A DNA stretch of 64,000 bases from Salinibacterium sp. SWN167 (GCF_015864665.1 NZ_JADYWU010000002.1:62001-126000); one strand, 5' to 3'; positions 1 to 8,823 are shown, counted from the first letter of the stretch. Numbers and translations are program-made. Notes: generated by a model not told the origin, from the letters alone.

Positions 1-640
1 TGGTCTCGATGCCCAGAATGATCGCGACGATGATCAGCAGAATACCGATGGCAATCGTGCCGATGGCATCCCAGGTCGAGTCGCCCGTAATGACGGTGAG
101 ACCGACGCCGAACAGAGCGAGCACGAGACCGAGTTCAGCGGCAACGTCTTCGAGTAGCACTACGGGAAGCTCGGGAGCTTTCGCGTGACGAATAAACGCG
201 ATCCAGCCCTGCTTGCCGCGCACGAGATTCGACTCTTTCACGGCGGTGCGCAGCGAGAAGCCTTCGAGCACGATCGCGATGAGCAGAACGGTAATGGGCA
301 GCCACGCTTGCTCAAGCTTGTGCGGATCTTGCAGCTTATGAATGCCCTCGTAGAGCGAGAACACGCCACCGACCGAGAACAGGATGATCGAAACGACGAA
401 GGCGTACACGTAGCGCTCGCGGCCATAACCGAACGGATGCTCGGCATCCGCGTTCTTCTTGGCTTGCTTGCCACCGAGCAACAGCAGCGCCTGGTTGCTC
501 GTGTCTGCCACGGAGTGCACGCTCTCCGCGAGCATCGAACTGGACCCCGAAATCAGAAACGCAATGAATTTGGTGACAGCGATTCCGCCGTTCGCCACCA
601 TTGCAGCGATGATTGCCTTAGTTCCGCCTGACGCGCTCAT
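1..640 (-). CDS. Cation diffusion facilitator (CDF) transporter, C-terminus cut off by window edge
   Basis: Reading leftward from the ATG at 640 gives an open frame to base 1 with no stop, starting MSASGGTKAIIAAMVANGG. Residues around 35-45 read SSSMLAESVHSVADT, the CDF pattern S-x3-E-x2-H-S-x2-D that supplies metal-binding acid and histidine residues in TM2. A later HPFGYGRERY stretch is also typical of the family. At least four hydrophobic segments are visible in the 213 residues present. The family exports Zn, Fe, Mn or related divalent cations against protons at the plasma membrane; the metal cannot be told here. It is divergent from proC, with only 23 nt between the start codons. Confidence 0.88.
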   Translation of the reverse strand, partial: MSASGGTKAIIAAMVANGGIAVTKFIAFLISGSSSMLAESVHSVADTSNQALLLLGGKQAKKNADAEHPFGYGRERYVYAFVVSIILFSVGGVFSLYEGIHKLQDPHKLEQAWLPITVLLIAIVLEGFSLRTAVKESNLVRGKQGWIAFIRHAKAPELPVVLLEDVAAELGLVLALFGVGLTVITGDSTWDAIGTIAIGILLIIVAIILGIET

Positions 641-647
641 ACGATCG

Positions 648-657
648 ATTCTAGGAT
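648..657. promoter_or_regulatory. Overlapping divergent -10 elements between the CDF gene and proC
   Basis: Plus strand TAGGAT (652-657) ends 7 nt before the proC GTG at 664. Minus strand TAGAAT (653-648) predicts a start at 641, one base from the CDF ATG. The two hexamers overlap by five bases, so both genes are predicted to have leaderless or nearly leaderless mRNAs. Confidence 0.6.
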
Positions 658-663
658 GTTCAC

Positions 664-1491
664 GTGACTACTTCTCTTCCTAGCATTGCAATTGTCGGCG
701 CCGGATCAATGGGAGGTGCCATCCTGTCGGGTTTGCTTGACCCCTCGGTGACTGTAAGCGGGGGAATCCGCGTCACAAATCGCACCGAAGCTAAGGCTGC
801 TGTGGTGCGTTCTGAGGGCGTGGAGTCCTTTGCGCTGGAGAATACTCCTGATGGCAATGCGCGCGCTGTGAAGGGGGCGAAGGTCGTGATGCTGGGGGTA
901 AAGCCCGCCATGATCCCCGACACCCTTACCGCCCTTGCCCCATTCTTAGAACCCGATGCGATCATCATCAGCGTTGCTGCGGGTGTAACAACCGCACGGA
1001 TGGAAGGCATCGTCGACAACGTTGTGTTGCGTGCCATGCCCAACACTCCCGCTATCGTCGGCAAGGCCGTGACGGGACTCAGCGCTGGGTCGCGCGCCAC
1101 CGCGGATGACCTCGCCCTCGGCCGCGCCGTGTTTGAGACGGTCGGCACCGTCGTCGAAACGCCGGAATCGCAGATTGATGCGCTCAGCACCATCTCGGGT
1201 TCCGGCCCGGCCTACGTGTTCTTGATTCTCGAAGAGTTTGCTCGCACCGCCGTCGACATGGGCTTCACGCCCGAGCAGGCACTGACCCTGGTTGCCGGAA
1301 CGTTTGAAGGATCGCTCGCACTGCTGGCGTCATCCGATAGTTCACCGGCGCAACTGCGTAAGCAGGTTACGAGCCCTAAGGGCACGACCGAGCGTGCGGT
1401 TGAACAGCTGCAGGCTGCCGATCTGAAGGCAATTTTTGACAAGGCGACCGCTGCGGCGCTCGCTCGGGCCACGGAGCTCGCTGCCGGCTAA
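664..1491 (+). CDS. proC: Pyrroline-5-carboxylate reductase
   Basis: 275 residues, the usual ProC length. An N-terminal Rossmann motif GAGSMG (residues 12-17) binds NAD(P)H; PNTPA (126-130) and the signature SGSGPAY (178-184) follow, then a C-terminal helical dimerisation domain with TSPKGTTERAV (236-246), where most relatives have SPGGTT. The enzyme reduces pyrroline-5-carboxylate to proline in the cytosol. The start is GTG with no Shine-Dalgarno sequence, in exact register with a -10 hexamer at 652-657, so a leaderless transcript is likely. The gene stands alone and faces the xylose transporter genes convergently. Confidence 0.95.
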   Translation: MTTSLPSIAIVGAGSMGGAILSGLLDPSVTVSGGIRVTNRTEAKAAVVRSEGVESFALENTPDGNARAVKGAKVVMLGVKPAMIPDTLTALAPFLEPDAIIISVAAGVTTARMEGIVDNVVLRAMPNTPAIVGKAVTGLSAGSRATADDLALGRAVFETVGTVVETPESQIDALSTISGSGPAYVFLILEEFARTAVDMGFTPEQALTLVAGTFEGSLALLASSDSSPAQLRKQVTSPKGTTERAVEQLQAADLKAIFDKATAAALARATELAAG

Positions 1492-1549
1492 TCGCTCTTA
1501 CCCGTTCGTGCGGCCCCATTCGTGCCGCCTCGCGCATGCGGCTGCGCGA

Positions 1550-1565
1550 CCGCTTTTAGAAGCGG
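1550..1565. terminator. Small hairpin between convergent proC and xylH-like genes
   Basis: CCGCTT and AAGCGG flank a TTAG loop, overlapping the stop codon of the permease gene. There is no long U-run, so the terminator role is weakly supported. Confidence 0.3.
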
Positions 1566-2803
1566 CCGTGCAGCGCGCGCGAACGACGAGACATCGAGTC
1601 GATGATCACGGCGAGCAGTAGCACCGCTCCCGTGACCATGTAGCGCACCGAGGAGTCGAGGCTCAGCAGCGTGAGGCCGCTCGAGATCGACTGAATGACG
1701 ACAATGCCCAGCAGGGCAGACCAGGCGCTTCCGCGACCGCCGAAGAGGCTTGCACCGCCGATCACGGCTGCTGCGATGGCAGTGAGGTTGGTGTCGCCCC
1801 CGCCGCTGCTCTGGTTGGCGGCGGCCAGTCGTGATGCCGCCAGAATGCCACCGAGCGCTGCAAGTGTCGCACTCACTACGAACACCGAAATGTAGACCCG
1901 ATCAACCCGGATGCCTGCCCGCCGGGCTGCTTCGACGTTGCCGCCGACCGCATAGATGGAGCGCCCCCAGCGCGTGCGCTTGAGCGCAAAGTTGACGGCC
2001 ATCACGAGCACAACGAAGAGCAGGAACATGAGGCCGATGCCGCGGTCGGTGTTGAGGTACCAGGCGCCGAACAGCAGAGCGACGATCATGAGTGCGCCGC
2101 GAAGCAGGATCGCGGTGCGCGACTCGGGCAGCAGGCCAGCGCGGATGCGGCGGTTCGCTAATGACAGATGTGTTCCAACGTAGGCGAGAGTCGCAAGCCC
2201 GGCGAGCACGTACGAGAGCCACGCAGGCAAGAACATGAGCTGGGCGAATTGCACGATCCCTGAGTCGAAGGGGATGTTGATCGAGCCGAGCTTGCCGAGC
2301 ACCCACAGTTGGAGCCCGAGCACGCCGAGCAGGCCCGCGAGGGTGATGACGAAGCTGGGAACGCCGAAGCGGGTCAGCAAGAACCCGTAGAACCATCCGA
2401 AGAGTGCACCAGCGGCGAGCGCGGCAAGAATCGCGAACGGCAGCGGCCAGTTCAGCTGGGTGAACGTGACCGCCAGAATCGCGGCCGCGAGTCCCGAAAG
2501 CGACCCGACCGAGAGGTCGATTTGGGCGAGCAGCAATACGAGCACTACACCGAGCGCGATCGTGCCGAGCGCGGCGGACTGCATCGCGAGGTTCACGAGG
2601 TTGGCGCTCGACAGGAACGTGGGGTTCAGGATCTGGAAGATGGTCCAGATGAGGGCAAGACCCACGACAACGGGAATCGCCCCGAGGTCGCCCCCTCTGA
2701 CGCGTGACCGGAACGCGGCCCAGGATTCTGCGAGTCCTGACGCGGGCGGAAGTTCGACCGCGGGGGTGTTGTTCGTGGGCGGTTGCGTGTCGGAGGTGCT
2801 CAT
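1556..2803 (-). CDS. xylH: Sugar ABC transporter permease, XylH type
   Basis: 415 residues with about ten hydrophobic segments, matching BPD_transp_2 permeases of the ribose/xylose class. The stretch AQIDLSVGS (after about 110 residues) and the C-terminal IGGASLFGGRGS are hallmarks of RbsC/XylH proteins. It forms the membrane channel of a high-affinity pentose importer. The ATG overlaps the stop of the upstream ATPase gene (ATGA), so translation is coupled. The XylF-like binding protein and ROK regulator upstream suggest xylose, but ribose, galactose or another sugar cannot be excluded from sequence alone. Confidence 0.88.
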   Translation of the reverse strand: MSTSDTQPPTNNTPAVELPPASGLAESWAAFRSRVRGGDLGAIPVVVGLALIWTIFQILNPTFLSSANLVNLAMQSAALGTIALGVVLVLLLAQIDLSVGSLSGLAAAILAVTFTQLNWPLPFAILAALAAGALFGWFYGFLLTRFGVPSFVITLAGLLGVLGLQLWVLGKLGSINIPFDSGIVQFAQLMFLPAWLSYVLAGLATLAYVGTHLSLANRRIRAGLLPESRTAILLRGALMIVALLFGAWYLNTDRGIGLMFLLFVVLVMAVNFALKRTRWGRSIYAVGGNVEAARRAGIRVDRVYISVFVVSATLAALGGILAASRLAAANQSSGGGDTNLTAIAAAVIGGASLFGGRGSAWSALLGIVVIQSISSGLTLLSLDSSVRYMVTGAVLLLAVIIDSMSRRSRALHGRF

Positions 2804-3624
2804 GAGCTGAGTCCTTCCTTGATGCGGGTGAAGGTCGCGCCGGTGAGGCCAGCGCGCCGGCTCACCGCGTTATCCGTTGCGCCCGTAATCGCCGCGATGA
2901 TGTCTTCGTACGTCACGTCGACCACCGCAAAGTCACCGTTATTGCGTCCAAGACGCAACACCACAACGCGGTCAGCGACGGCCTGCACGTCAGCCATGTT
3001 GTGGCTCACTAAGACGATGCCGTGACCGCGCTCGCGGAGGTGCTCAATAAGGTTCAGCACCTCAGCAGTTTGAGCGACGCCGAGGGCAGCGGTGGGCTCA
3101 TCCAACACCACAATCGACGGATTACCAATGAGCGAACGCGCAATGGCAACGGTCTGGCGTTGCCCGCCCGAGAGCCCCGCAACGGGAGTGCGCACGGAAG
3201 GAATCTTGGCTGATAGCTGCCGCAAGAGCGCCCAGGTCTGCTGCTCCATCTCGACCTCGTCGAGCGCCCGAGTGCCCAGCTCGCGGCCCAAGAACAGGTT
3301 CGACACCACATCGAGGTTGTCGCATAGCGCCAAATCCTGAAACACCGTCGCGATGCCGAGATCGCGGGCATCCGTCGGGTTCGACAATGACACTTCGTCA
3401 CCGCGATACGAAATAGTGCCCGAGCTGGCCGGATGCACGCCCGCGAGCACCTTCACGAGCGTCGACTTTCCCGCACCGTTGTCGCCGACGATCGCCACAA
3501 CCTCGCCGGGATAAATGTCGAGCGACACATCGCTCAGCGCCTCGATCGCGCCGAACTGCTTGCTGATTCCACGCAGCGAAAGGATCGGCTCATCGTCTGA
3601 GGTGGCCGGAGTGACATCAGTCAT
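2800..3624 (-). CDS. Sugar ABC transporter ATP-binding protein, single-domain XylG-like
   Basis: 274 residues from the ATG at 3624, which has GGAAGAGAG six bases upstream; the in-frame ATG 24 bases earlier has no ribosome site. Walker A GDNGAGKST (47-55), signature LSGGQ (151-155) and Walker B VVLDEP (172-177) are intact. Only one nucleotide-binding domain is present, whereas E. coli XylG and RbsA carry two, so it presumably works as a homodimer, as in FrcA-type importers. It energises uptake by the XylH-like permease, with which it overlaps by four bases. Confidence 0.88.
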   Translation of the reverse strand: MTDVTPATSDDEPILSLRGISKQFGAIEALSDVSLDIYPGEVVAIVGDNGAGKSTLVKVLAGVHPASSGTISYRGDEVSLSNPTDARDLGIATVFQDLALCDNLDVVSNLFLGRELGTRALDEVEMEQQTWALLRQLSAKIPSVRTPVAGLSGGQRQTVAIARSLIGNPSIVVLDEPTAALGVAQTAEVLNLIEHLRERGHGIVLVSHNMADVQAVADRVVVLRLGRNNGDFAVVDVTYEDIIAAITGATDNAVSRRAGLTGATFTRIKEGLSS

Positions 3625-3638
3625 AGTGGCTCTCTTCC

Positions 3639-3692
3639 CTGAGTTCATTGACCGTACTGAGTTCGTTGACCGCTCTGGTGTCGTTGGGCATT
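3639..3692. repeat. Three 18-bp tandem repeats in the binding-protein/ATPase gap
   Basis: Units at 3639-3656, 3657-3674 and 3675-3692. The first two differ at three positions (plus strand CTGAGTTC[A/G]TTGACCG, then two variable bases); the third is degenerate and overlaps the xylF-like stop codon. They fill most of the space between the stop and the ribosome site of the next gene. Confidence 0.75.
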
Positions 3693-4767
3693 ACTGAATC
3701 CCCGCCGCCGCACAGGCTTGGGCGTATTCGGCCGTGCAAATCTGCTCAACGCTATAAAAACCATCAGCGACGACGGTCTCCATGATGTTGTCGATTGTCA
3801 CGATCACGGGAGTCAGCAGCGTTGTCGGAACGCCGTTGGTTTCTTCGCTTTGCCCCACAAGTTGCTTGCCGTCGAGCAGCGCCACCGCGTGCGTCGCCGC
3901 GATCTCAGCTTCTCGCTTCAGATCCTTGTAGACGGTCATGTACTGGTCGCCACTCACGATGCGTTGGATGGCGGTGAGTTCGGCATCCTGACCGGTGACG
4001 GGAGGCAACGGGGTCACCCCGCCAGCCTTGAGCGCAGCGATCGCACCCCCGGCCGTTGCGTCGTTGGCGGCATAGACGCCGATGAGGCTGTCGCCGAACT
4101 GGGTGACTTGGCTTGCCATCCACTCCTGGGCCTTGTCTGGGCTCCAGTCGGGAGTGTCGAATTCGGCGACGACGGTATAGGCGCTGCCATCGATCACGCT
4201 GTGCGCGCCCTTCTTGAACAGGCGCGAATTGTTGTCGGTGGGGGAGCCGTTGATCATCACAATGTTGCCCTCGGAGTAGCCCTCCTCGGCGAGGCGCTCG
4301 ACGAGAGCTTTGCCCTGCAGCGCTCCGACCTTTTCGTTATCGAACGACACCCAGAAGGCCAACTCGGGGCTGCCAATCAGGCGGTCGTACGAAATCACGG
4401 GAACCTTGTAGGACTGGGCCGTCGCCACGATTGTCACCGCAGCCGAAGAATCAACGGGGTCGAGCACGAGCACGCTAATGCCCTGAGCAAAAGCCGACTC
4501 CGCCTGCTGTTGCTGCTTCGCCGGGTCCTGATCGGCATTCGCATAAATCACGTCGCACTCGGGGCACAGCTCAGCAACTTTGGCCTCGAAGAAAGGGCGA
4601 TCGTAAGCCTCGTACCGCGCCGTCTTCGACTCCGGCAGCAGCAGAGCAATCGTGCGCGAACCATCATTCGAAGCGCCGGGCTCCATCAAGGCGCAGCCCC
4701 CCAGAGCGAGCACCGCCACAAGCGCAAGAGCGATCAGTCGCATCATTCGCGCACGGACGGAGGTCAC
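3691..4767 (-). CDS. xylF: Sugar-binding lipoprotein of ABC transporter, XylF-like
   Basis: 358 residues. An N-terminal hydrophobic stretch ends in the lipobox ALGGC, making Cys25 the lipid anchor; the periplasmic-binding-protein fold of family 4 (SBP_4) follows, with NADQDPAKQQQQAESA near the start of the mature domain as in XylF/ChvE proteins. It captures sugar outside the membrane for the XylGH-like pair. The GTG at 4767 is chosen because GGAGGCTTC lies just upstream; it overlaps the ROK regulator stop (GTGA). The ATG at 4746 is an alternative giving a shorter signal peptide. Confidence 0.87.
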   Translation of the reverse strand: MTSVRARMMRLIALALVAVLALGGCALMEPGASNDGSRTIALLLPESKTARYEAYDRPFFEAKVAELCPECDVIYANADQDPAKQQQQAESAFAQGISVLVLDPVDSSAAVTIVATAQSYKVPVISYDRLIGSPELAFWVSFDNEKVGALQGKALVERLAEEGYSEGNIVMINGSPTDNNSRLFKKGAHSVIDGSAYTVVAEFDTPDWSPDKAQEWMASQVTQFGDSLIGVYAANDATAGGAIAALKAGGVTPLPPVTGQDAELTAIQRIVSGDQYMTVYKDLKREAEIAATHAVALLDGKQLVGQSEETNGVPTTLLTPVIVTIDNIMETVVADGFYSVEQICTAEYAQACAAAGIQ

Positions 4768-5972
4768 GAAGCCTCCGCCTCTGCAGGTTCAGCACTCAAC
4801 GTGGCATCAGCACCAATCGTGATCTGATCAATCGCAAAAGCGATCGACCCCAACAGCTCACTGCGCGGCCCCAGTTGGCTCTGCACCAGATCGGCAGCCT
4901 GCCCAGACCCCACGATGACCGAACGCTCCATCGCGTGCCGCATCGGGCCCAATAAGAGTTCGCCCGCCTGCGAGAGCTCGCCGCCCACCGCAATGCGCTC
5001 CGGATCGAAAACGTTACTGAGGTTGCCCGCGGCGATGCCGAGATGCCGTCCGGCGTCGGCAATGGCCCGGATGCACGCGTTATCCCCAGCGATTGCGCGA
5101 ACAACCACATCGTGAAGCTTGAGACCGCGACGGCCAGTGCGCACCGACTCAACGATGGCCTGACCACCGGCGAGAGTTTCGAGGCATCCACGATTGCCGC
5201 AGCGGCAGAGCGCGCCATCTTCGTCGAGAACCATGTGACCGAATTCACCGGCTGTGCCGTGGTGGCCGCGGAACACCGCCCCGTTCAGGATGAGGCCCGC
5301 GCCAATACCGTCGTCGATGCTGACATAGAGAGAGTTGGGCTTGCCCCGCAGTGCGCCCGAACGGTACTCGGCCAGCGCGCCCATGTTGGCGTTGTTGTCG
5401 ACATACACCGGGCTGTTGAGGCGGATGCCGAGAGACTCTGCGACAGGAACGCCGTCCCAGCCGCGCAAGATTCCTGTGCGCGAAATGATGCCGGTTGACT
5501 GATCCATGGGCGCGGGCATCGCGAGGCCAACCGCGAGGATCTCGTCGTGAGTGGCGTCGACCGACTCGAGCATGTCGGTGATGAGTTGGGCGGCCCGGTT
5601 GAGTTCGTTGTCGGCGCGATGGTCTTTCGCGAGCGGCATGTGGTGCTCAGCAACGACGGTGTGCGCAACATCGGAAAGGGCAACGCGCATGTGGCGTTCG
5701 GAGAAGTGAACGCCGGCGACGAGGCCAAGCGCGCGAGCAAGCGTGACCTGATGGGCGCGACGACCACTGCGCGTGCTCATCGTGGTCGCGAGCACCCCGG
5801 CGGTGACGAGCTCTTTAACAATGTTGGAGACCGTCGCGGGCGAAAGACCCGTTACCCCGGCCAATTCGATCTGCGTGAGGCCACCATGGTGCTTCACCGC
5901 GTCGACGATGCGAGCGCGGTTAGCTTCGCGGAGCGAAGTTTGCGACCCCGGGGTCGCCCGTTTTTTGCTCAC
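4764..5972 (-). CDS. ROK-family transcriptional repressor, XylR-like
   Basis: 402 residues. A MarR-like winged helix-turn-helix occupies about residues 31-62 (LTQIELAGVTGLSPATVSN). A ROK sugar-kinase-like domain follows, with the zinc signature H246-x9-C256-x-C258-x4-C263 (CRCGNRGCLE). Such proteins repress pentose genes until a sugar binds. It is the first gene of a four-gene unit with the importer, so it probably autoregulates. The GTG start has no Shine-Dalgarno sequence; TATCTT (5984-5979) lies exactly 7 nt upstream, predicting a leaderless mRNA. Confidence 0.88.
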   Translation of the reverse strand: MSKKRATPGSQTSLREANRARIVDAVKHHGGLTQIELAGVTGLSPATVSNIVKELVTAGVLATTMSTRSGRRAHQVTLARALGLVAGVHFSERHMRVALSDVAHTVVAEHHMPLAKDHRADNELNRAAQLITDMLESVDATHDEILAVGLAMPAPMDQSTGIISRTGILRGWDGVPVAESLGIRLNSPVYVDNNANMGALAEYRSGALRGKPNSLYVSIDDGIGAGLILNGAVFRGHHGTAGEFGHMVLDEDGALCRCGNRGCLETLAGGQAIVESVRTGRRGLKLHDVVVRAIAGDNACIRAIADAGRHLGIAAGNLSNVFDPERIAVGGELSQAGELLLGPMRHAMERSVIVGSGQAADLVQSQLGPRSELLGSIAFAIDQITIGADATLSAEPAEAEAS

Positions 5973-5978
5973 GGAATC

Positions 5979-5984
5979 AAGATA
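5979..5984 (-). promoter_or_regulatory. -10 element of the ROK/xylose operon (leaderless register)
   Basis: TATCTT on the minus strand ends 7 nt before the GTG at 5972, so the predicted first transcribed base is the first base of the start codon. Confidence 0.5.
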
Positions 5985-6022
5985 CAGGTAGCCGGTGCGC
6001 GCGGATCAGTCCACGAACGGGG

Positions 6023-6694
6023 CTACGTTGCGAGTGTCGCGAACTTTTCGATGTCGACGGAGTTGCCGCTGACGATCACGAGGTCGTGGTTCGAGATCAC
6101 CGTCTCGGGGGTTGCGTAGGTAAATTCCTTGCCGGGCGACTTCACTCCGACCACCGTGATGCCGTACTTGCGGCGCACTTGCGACTCACTCAGCGGGAGC
6201 CCGCGGATGGGCTTCGGCGGATACATCTTCACGATGGCGAAGTCATCATCGAACTCGATGAAGTCGATCATCCGGCCCGAAACCAGGTGAGCAACGCGCT
6301 CGCCGGCTTCTGCCTCGGGGTAGATCACGTGGTTGGCGCCGATGCGGTTGAGGATTTTGCCGTGGGAGCGGCTGATCGCTTTCGCCCAGATTTGCGGAAT
6401 CTTGAGGTCAACGAGGTTGGCCGTGATGAGCACGCTGGCTTCGATCGACGAGCCGACAGCCACGACGGCGATCGAGAAGTCTTGCGCGCCGATCTGCTGG
6501 AGAGCGTCGAGGCTGCGAGCGTCCGTCTGCACGGCGTGAGTGACGCGTTCCGACCATTTTTGTACGAGGCTGAGGTCAGCATCGATCGCTAAAACTTCGC
6601 GGTCGAGGCGCTGAAGCTGACCGGCAGTGGCCGCACCGAAGCGACCGAGCCCGATTACTAGCACCGGGGCATTGTGGGCGATCTTGTCAACCAA
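6023..6694 (-). CDS. ktrA: Potassium channel regulatory RCK subunit, KtrA/TrkA type
   Basis: 223 residues from a TTG at 6694. The TTG overlaps the KtrB stop codon and has GAGAGG seven bases upstream; this gives the normal KtrA length of about 220, whereas the longest frame adds 57 implausible residues. GLGRFG (15-20) is the nucleotide-binding Rossmann motif, with Asp-containing VLAIDAD closing it. A TrkA-C domain occupies the last 80 residues. The cytoplasmic octameric ring gates the KtrB channel in response to ATP/ADP; TrkA-C domains in Gram-positives can bind c-di-AMP. Confidence 0.88.
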   Translation of the reverse strand: MVDKIAHNAPVLVIGLGRFGAATAGQLQRLDREVLAIDADLSLVQKWSERVTHAVQTDARSLDALQQIGAQDFSIAVVAVGSSIEASVLITANLVDLKIPQIWAKAISRSHGKILNRIGANHVIYPEAEAGERVAHLVSGRMIDFIEFDDDFAIVKMYPPKPIRGLPLSESQVRRKYGITVVGVKSPGKEFTYATPETVISNHDLVIVSGNSVDIEKFATLAT

Positions 6695-8126
6695 CGATGG
6701 GCCTCTCTTCTGCTCTCGTGAACAATTGACGGCGCTGACTGGCCGCAAGGGCTGCCGCCAGCGTAACCGTTCCCACTCGTCCAGCCCACATTGTGGCGGC
6801 GAGGATGTACTTGCCGCCGTCGGGCAGCGTTTCGGTGAGCCCCGTAGAGAGCCCACACGTGGCAAAGGCCGAAATCACGTCAAAAAGCACCCTGTCGAGG
6901 GGCTCCTTGGTTATCTGCAAGATGGCGATGGTCGATATGGCGACGATCGTTGCGCCCCACAGCGTGACGCTGACGGCGAGGCGAAGTACGTCGGTGGGGA
7001 TACGACGCTCGAAGGCGTGCATGTCGTTGTCACCGCGAGCTTCCGCAAGGGCAGCCAAGAACAGCACAGCGAGAGTCGTGACTTTGATGCCACCCGCGGT
7101 GGAGGCAGAGCCGCCGCCCACAAACATCAGCATGTCGAAGACGAGCAGCGTCGACCCATTCAGCTCATTGATGTCGATGGTGGAGAACCCACCCGAGCGT
7201 GTCATGGTCGATAAGAAAGTGGATGTCAGGGGGCGCGAGATCAGGCTTTGCCCACCGATGGTGTTGGTGTTGTTCCATTCCAGAATGAGCACTGCTAGTG
7301 CCCCGAGGAAGATCAGCAGCACCGTCGTGAAGAGGGTGAGGCGTGCGTGAACCGAGAGGCGGGCGCCGTCTTTGAGGTTGCGGACTACAGCGAAGATCAC
7401 GGGGAAGCCGAGGCTTCCTAGGAACACACCGACGCCAATCGCGCCGAGCATCCAAGGATCTTGAGCGAAGGCTTCCATGCCACTGACCGCCGGCACAAAA
7501 CCGGTGTTTGTGAAGGCCGATGCCGCGAAGTAGAAGCCCTGCCAAATGGCGGGCCACACGTCGAAACCTTCCACAAGCAGGCGCGGGATGATCACGAGCG
7601 AGAGCACGACCTCGATGGCCAGCGCGCTGATGGCTACGGTCGCGAGGAGCCCACCAATTTCGCCAAGACGAATAGCTTGGGATTCAGAAACAGGGCCGAC
7701 GTGGATGCGCGAGGGGTTCGAGTCGCTCGCGGCGATGAGTCGTTGGCGCAGCCCGAGGCGGCGCGACACGACGAGGCCCAGCATGCTGGCCAGAGTGAGC
7801 ACGCCGATTCCGCCGACTTGCAGACCGATGAGGATCGCGGAGTTGCCGAAGGCTGACCAGTGCGTCGACATGTCGACGGTGGTGAGGCCGGTCACGCAGA
7901 TGGCGGAGACGGCGGTGAAGAGTGCATCCACGAGGGGGGTGGCTTGGCCATCCCGAGCCGATATGGGCAACACGAGAATGGTCGTGAGCACCACAACGAG
8001 CGCCGAGAAGATGGCGATAGCGAAGCGCGCGGGAGTCGCAGCGGCGAAACGATCGATCACATCACGGACGCGGGCGAGGATGCTGCGTTCACGCGGGTGC
8101 GCACGCATAGGTGCCCAAGAGCTCAT
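6687..8126 (-). CDS. ktrB: Potassium uptake transmembrane subunit, KtrB/TrkH type
   Basis: 479 residues from the ATG at 8126, which has GGGGAG nine bases upstream; the longer open frame would run into the divergent regulator gene. Four P-loop-like repeats are recognisable, for example AICVTGLTTVD, ASAFTNTGF, RSGGFSTIDIN and FATCGLSTG, each with the conserved filter glycine. The protein is the K+ channel subunit in the membrane and works with the RCK subunit encoded immediately downstream with overlapping codons. Hydrophobic segments run throughout. Confidence 0.9.
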   Translation of the reverse strand: MSSWAPMRAHPRERSILARVRDVIDRFAAATPARFAIAIFSALVVVLTTILVLPISARDGQATPLVDALFTAVSAICVTGLTTVDMSTHWSAFGNSAILIGLQVGGIGVLTLASMLGLVVSRRLGLRQRLIAASDSNPSRIHVGPVSESQAIRLGEIGGLLATVAISALAIEVVLSLVIIPRLLVEGFDVWPAIWQGFYFAASAFTNTGFVPAVSGMEAFAQDPWMLGAIGVGVFLGSLGFPVIFAVVRNLKDGARLSVHARLTLFTTVLLIFLGALAVLILEWNNTNTIGGQSLISRPLTSTFLSTMTRSGGFSTIDINELNGSTLLVFDMLMFVGGGSASTAGGIKVTTLAVLFLAALAEARGDNDMHAFERRIPTDVLRLAVSVTLWGATIVAISTIAILQITKEPLDRVLFDVISAFATCGLSTGLTETLPDGGKYILAATMWAGRVGTVTLAAALAASQRRQLFTRAEERPIVG

Positions 8127-8178
8127 AAATTTATCTCCCCACGCACAGGAGGCCATGGTACTCCTCAGAAACGCCCGG

Positions 8179-8184
8179 TACCCT
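8179..8184 (+). promoter_or_regulatory. -10 element of the winged-helix regulator gene (leaderless register)
   Basis: TACCCT ends 7 nt before the ATG at 8191. No Shine-Dalgarno sequence precedes this ATG. Confidence 0.5.
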
Positions 8185-8190
8185 ATTGCA

Positions 8191-8673
8191 ATGGCCGACA
8201 TCTTTGACGTAGTAGCCGATTCAACGCGGCGTAGCCTTCTGACCGTGCTGCTTGAGCAGTACATCGCCTCTGATTCTCCGAGCGGCGAGCTGAGCGTAAG
8301 TGAGATTGTCGAAAAACTCGATTTGAGTCAGCCGACGGTCTCCAAGCACCTGAAGGTGCTGCGCGATCACGGGTTGGTGTCGGTGCGTGAAGACGGCCAA
8401 CACCGCTATTACCGCCTCGATTCTTCTCCTCTTGAAGAGATTGAAGACTGGCTGATCCCGTTCTTGAGCGCGGACTTCCAAGAAGACTTTGACGAGGAGC
8501 TGCTCGCCTCGACCGGCGCTTTCTCGGCCTGGTCGGGAGCAGATGTCGGAGACAACTTGGGCCGCCAGGTTGCGGATCGCGCCTACCGGGCTCGCACCGC
8601 GCTGCACGACGTCGCGGAGGCTGCAAAGCACCTGCCGAGCAGCGTTCGCTCTCGCATCTTCCGCAAGGATTAA
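8191..8673 (+). CDS. ArsR-type winged-helix transcriptional regulator
   Basis: 160 residues. Residues about 1-90 form an ArsR-type winged helix: ADIFDVVADSTRRSLL, then the recognition helix region LDLSQPTVSKHLKVLRDHGLV and the wing EDGQHRYYRLD. No ArsR-family metal ligand pattern (CxC) is seen. The C-terminal 70 residues are acidic then helical and unassigned. The ATG at 8191 is chosen because upstream sequence encodes KtrB on the other strand and because of the exact -10 spacing. It is divergent from ktrB and may control it, which is inference. Confidence 0.8.
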   Translation: MADIFDVVADSTRRSLLTVLLEQYIASDSPSGELSVSEIVEKLDLSQPTVSKHLKVLRDHGLVSVREDGQHRYYRLDSSPLEEIEDWLIPFLSADFQEDFDEELLASTGAFSAWSGADVGDNLGRQVADRAYRARTALHDVAEAAKHLPSSVRSRIFRKD

Positions 8674-8680
8674 GCGGGAG

Positions 8681-8695
8681 GCGCGCCGGGCGCGC
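8681..8695 (+). terminator. GC-rich hairpin after the winged-helix regulator
   Basis: GCGCGC, loop CGG, GCGCGC begins 8 bases after the stop codon. No U-run follows, so termination is uncertain. Confidence 0.35.
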
Positions 8696-8823
8696 ACCTT
8701 GAGGGGTGGACAGCGAGTCACACCAGCCCCTATTGTTACCGTTTAGCACTTCAGTCACATGCTGGGTGCTTTGTGCAGTCGTTTCGTGCGTTCTGCAGTT
8801 GGTGAAACTAAGGGGCTGGTCCG

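Noticed and set aside
3718-4827. 369-codon plus-strand frame
   Set aside because: Antisense to the XylF-like gene; high GC leaves long shadow frames, and the minus strand carries an intact family match.
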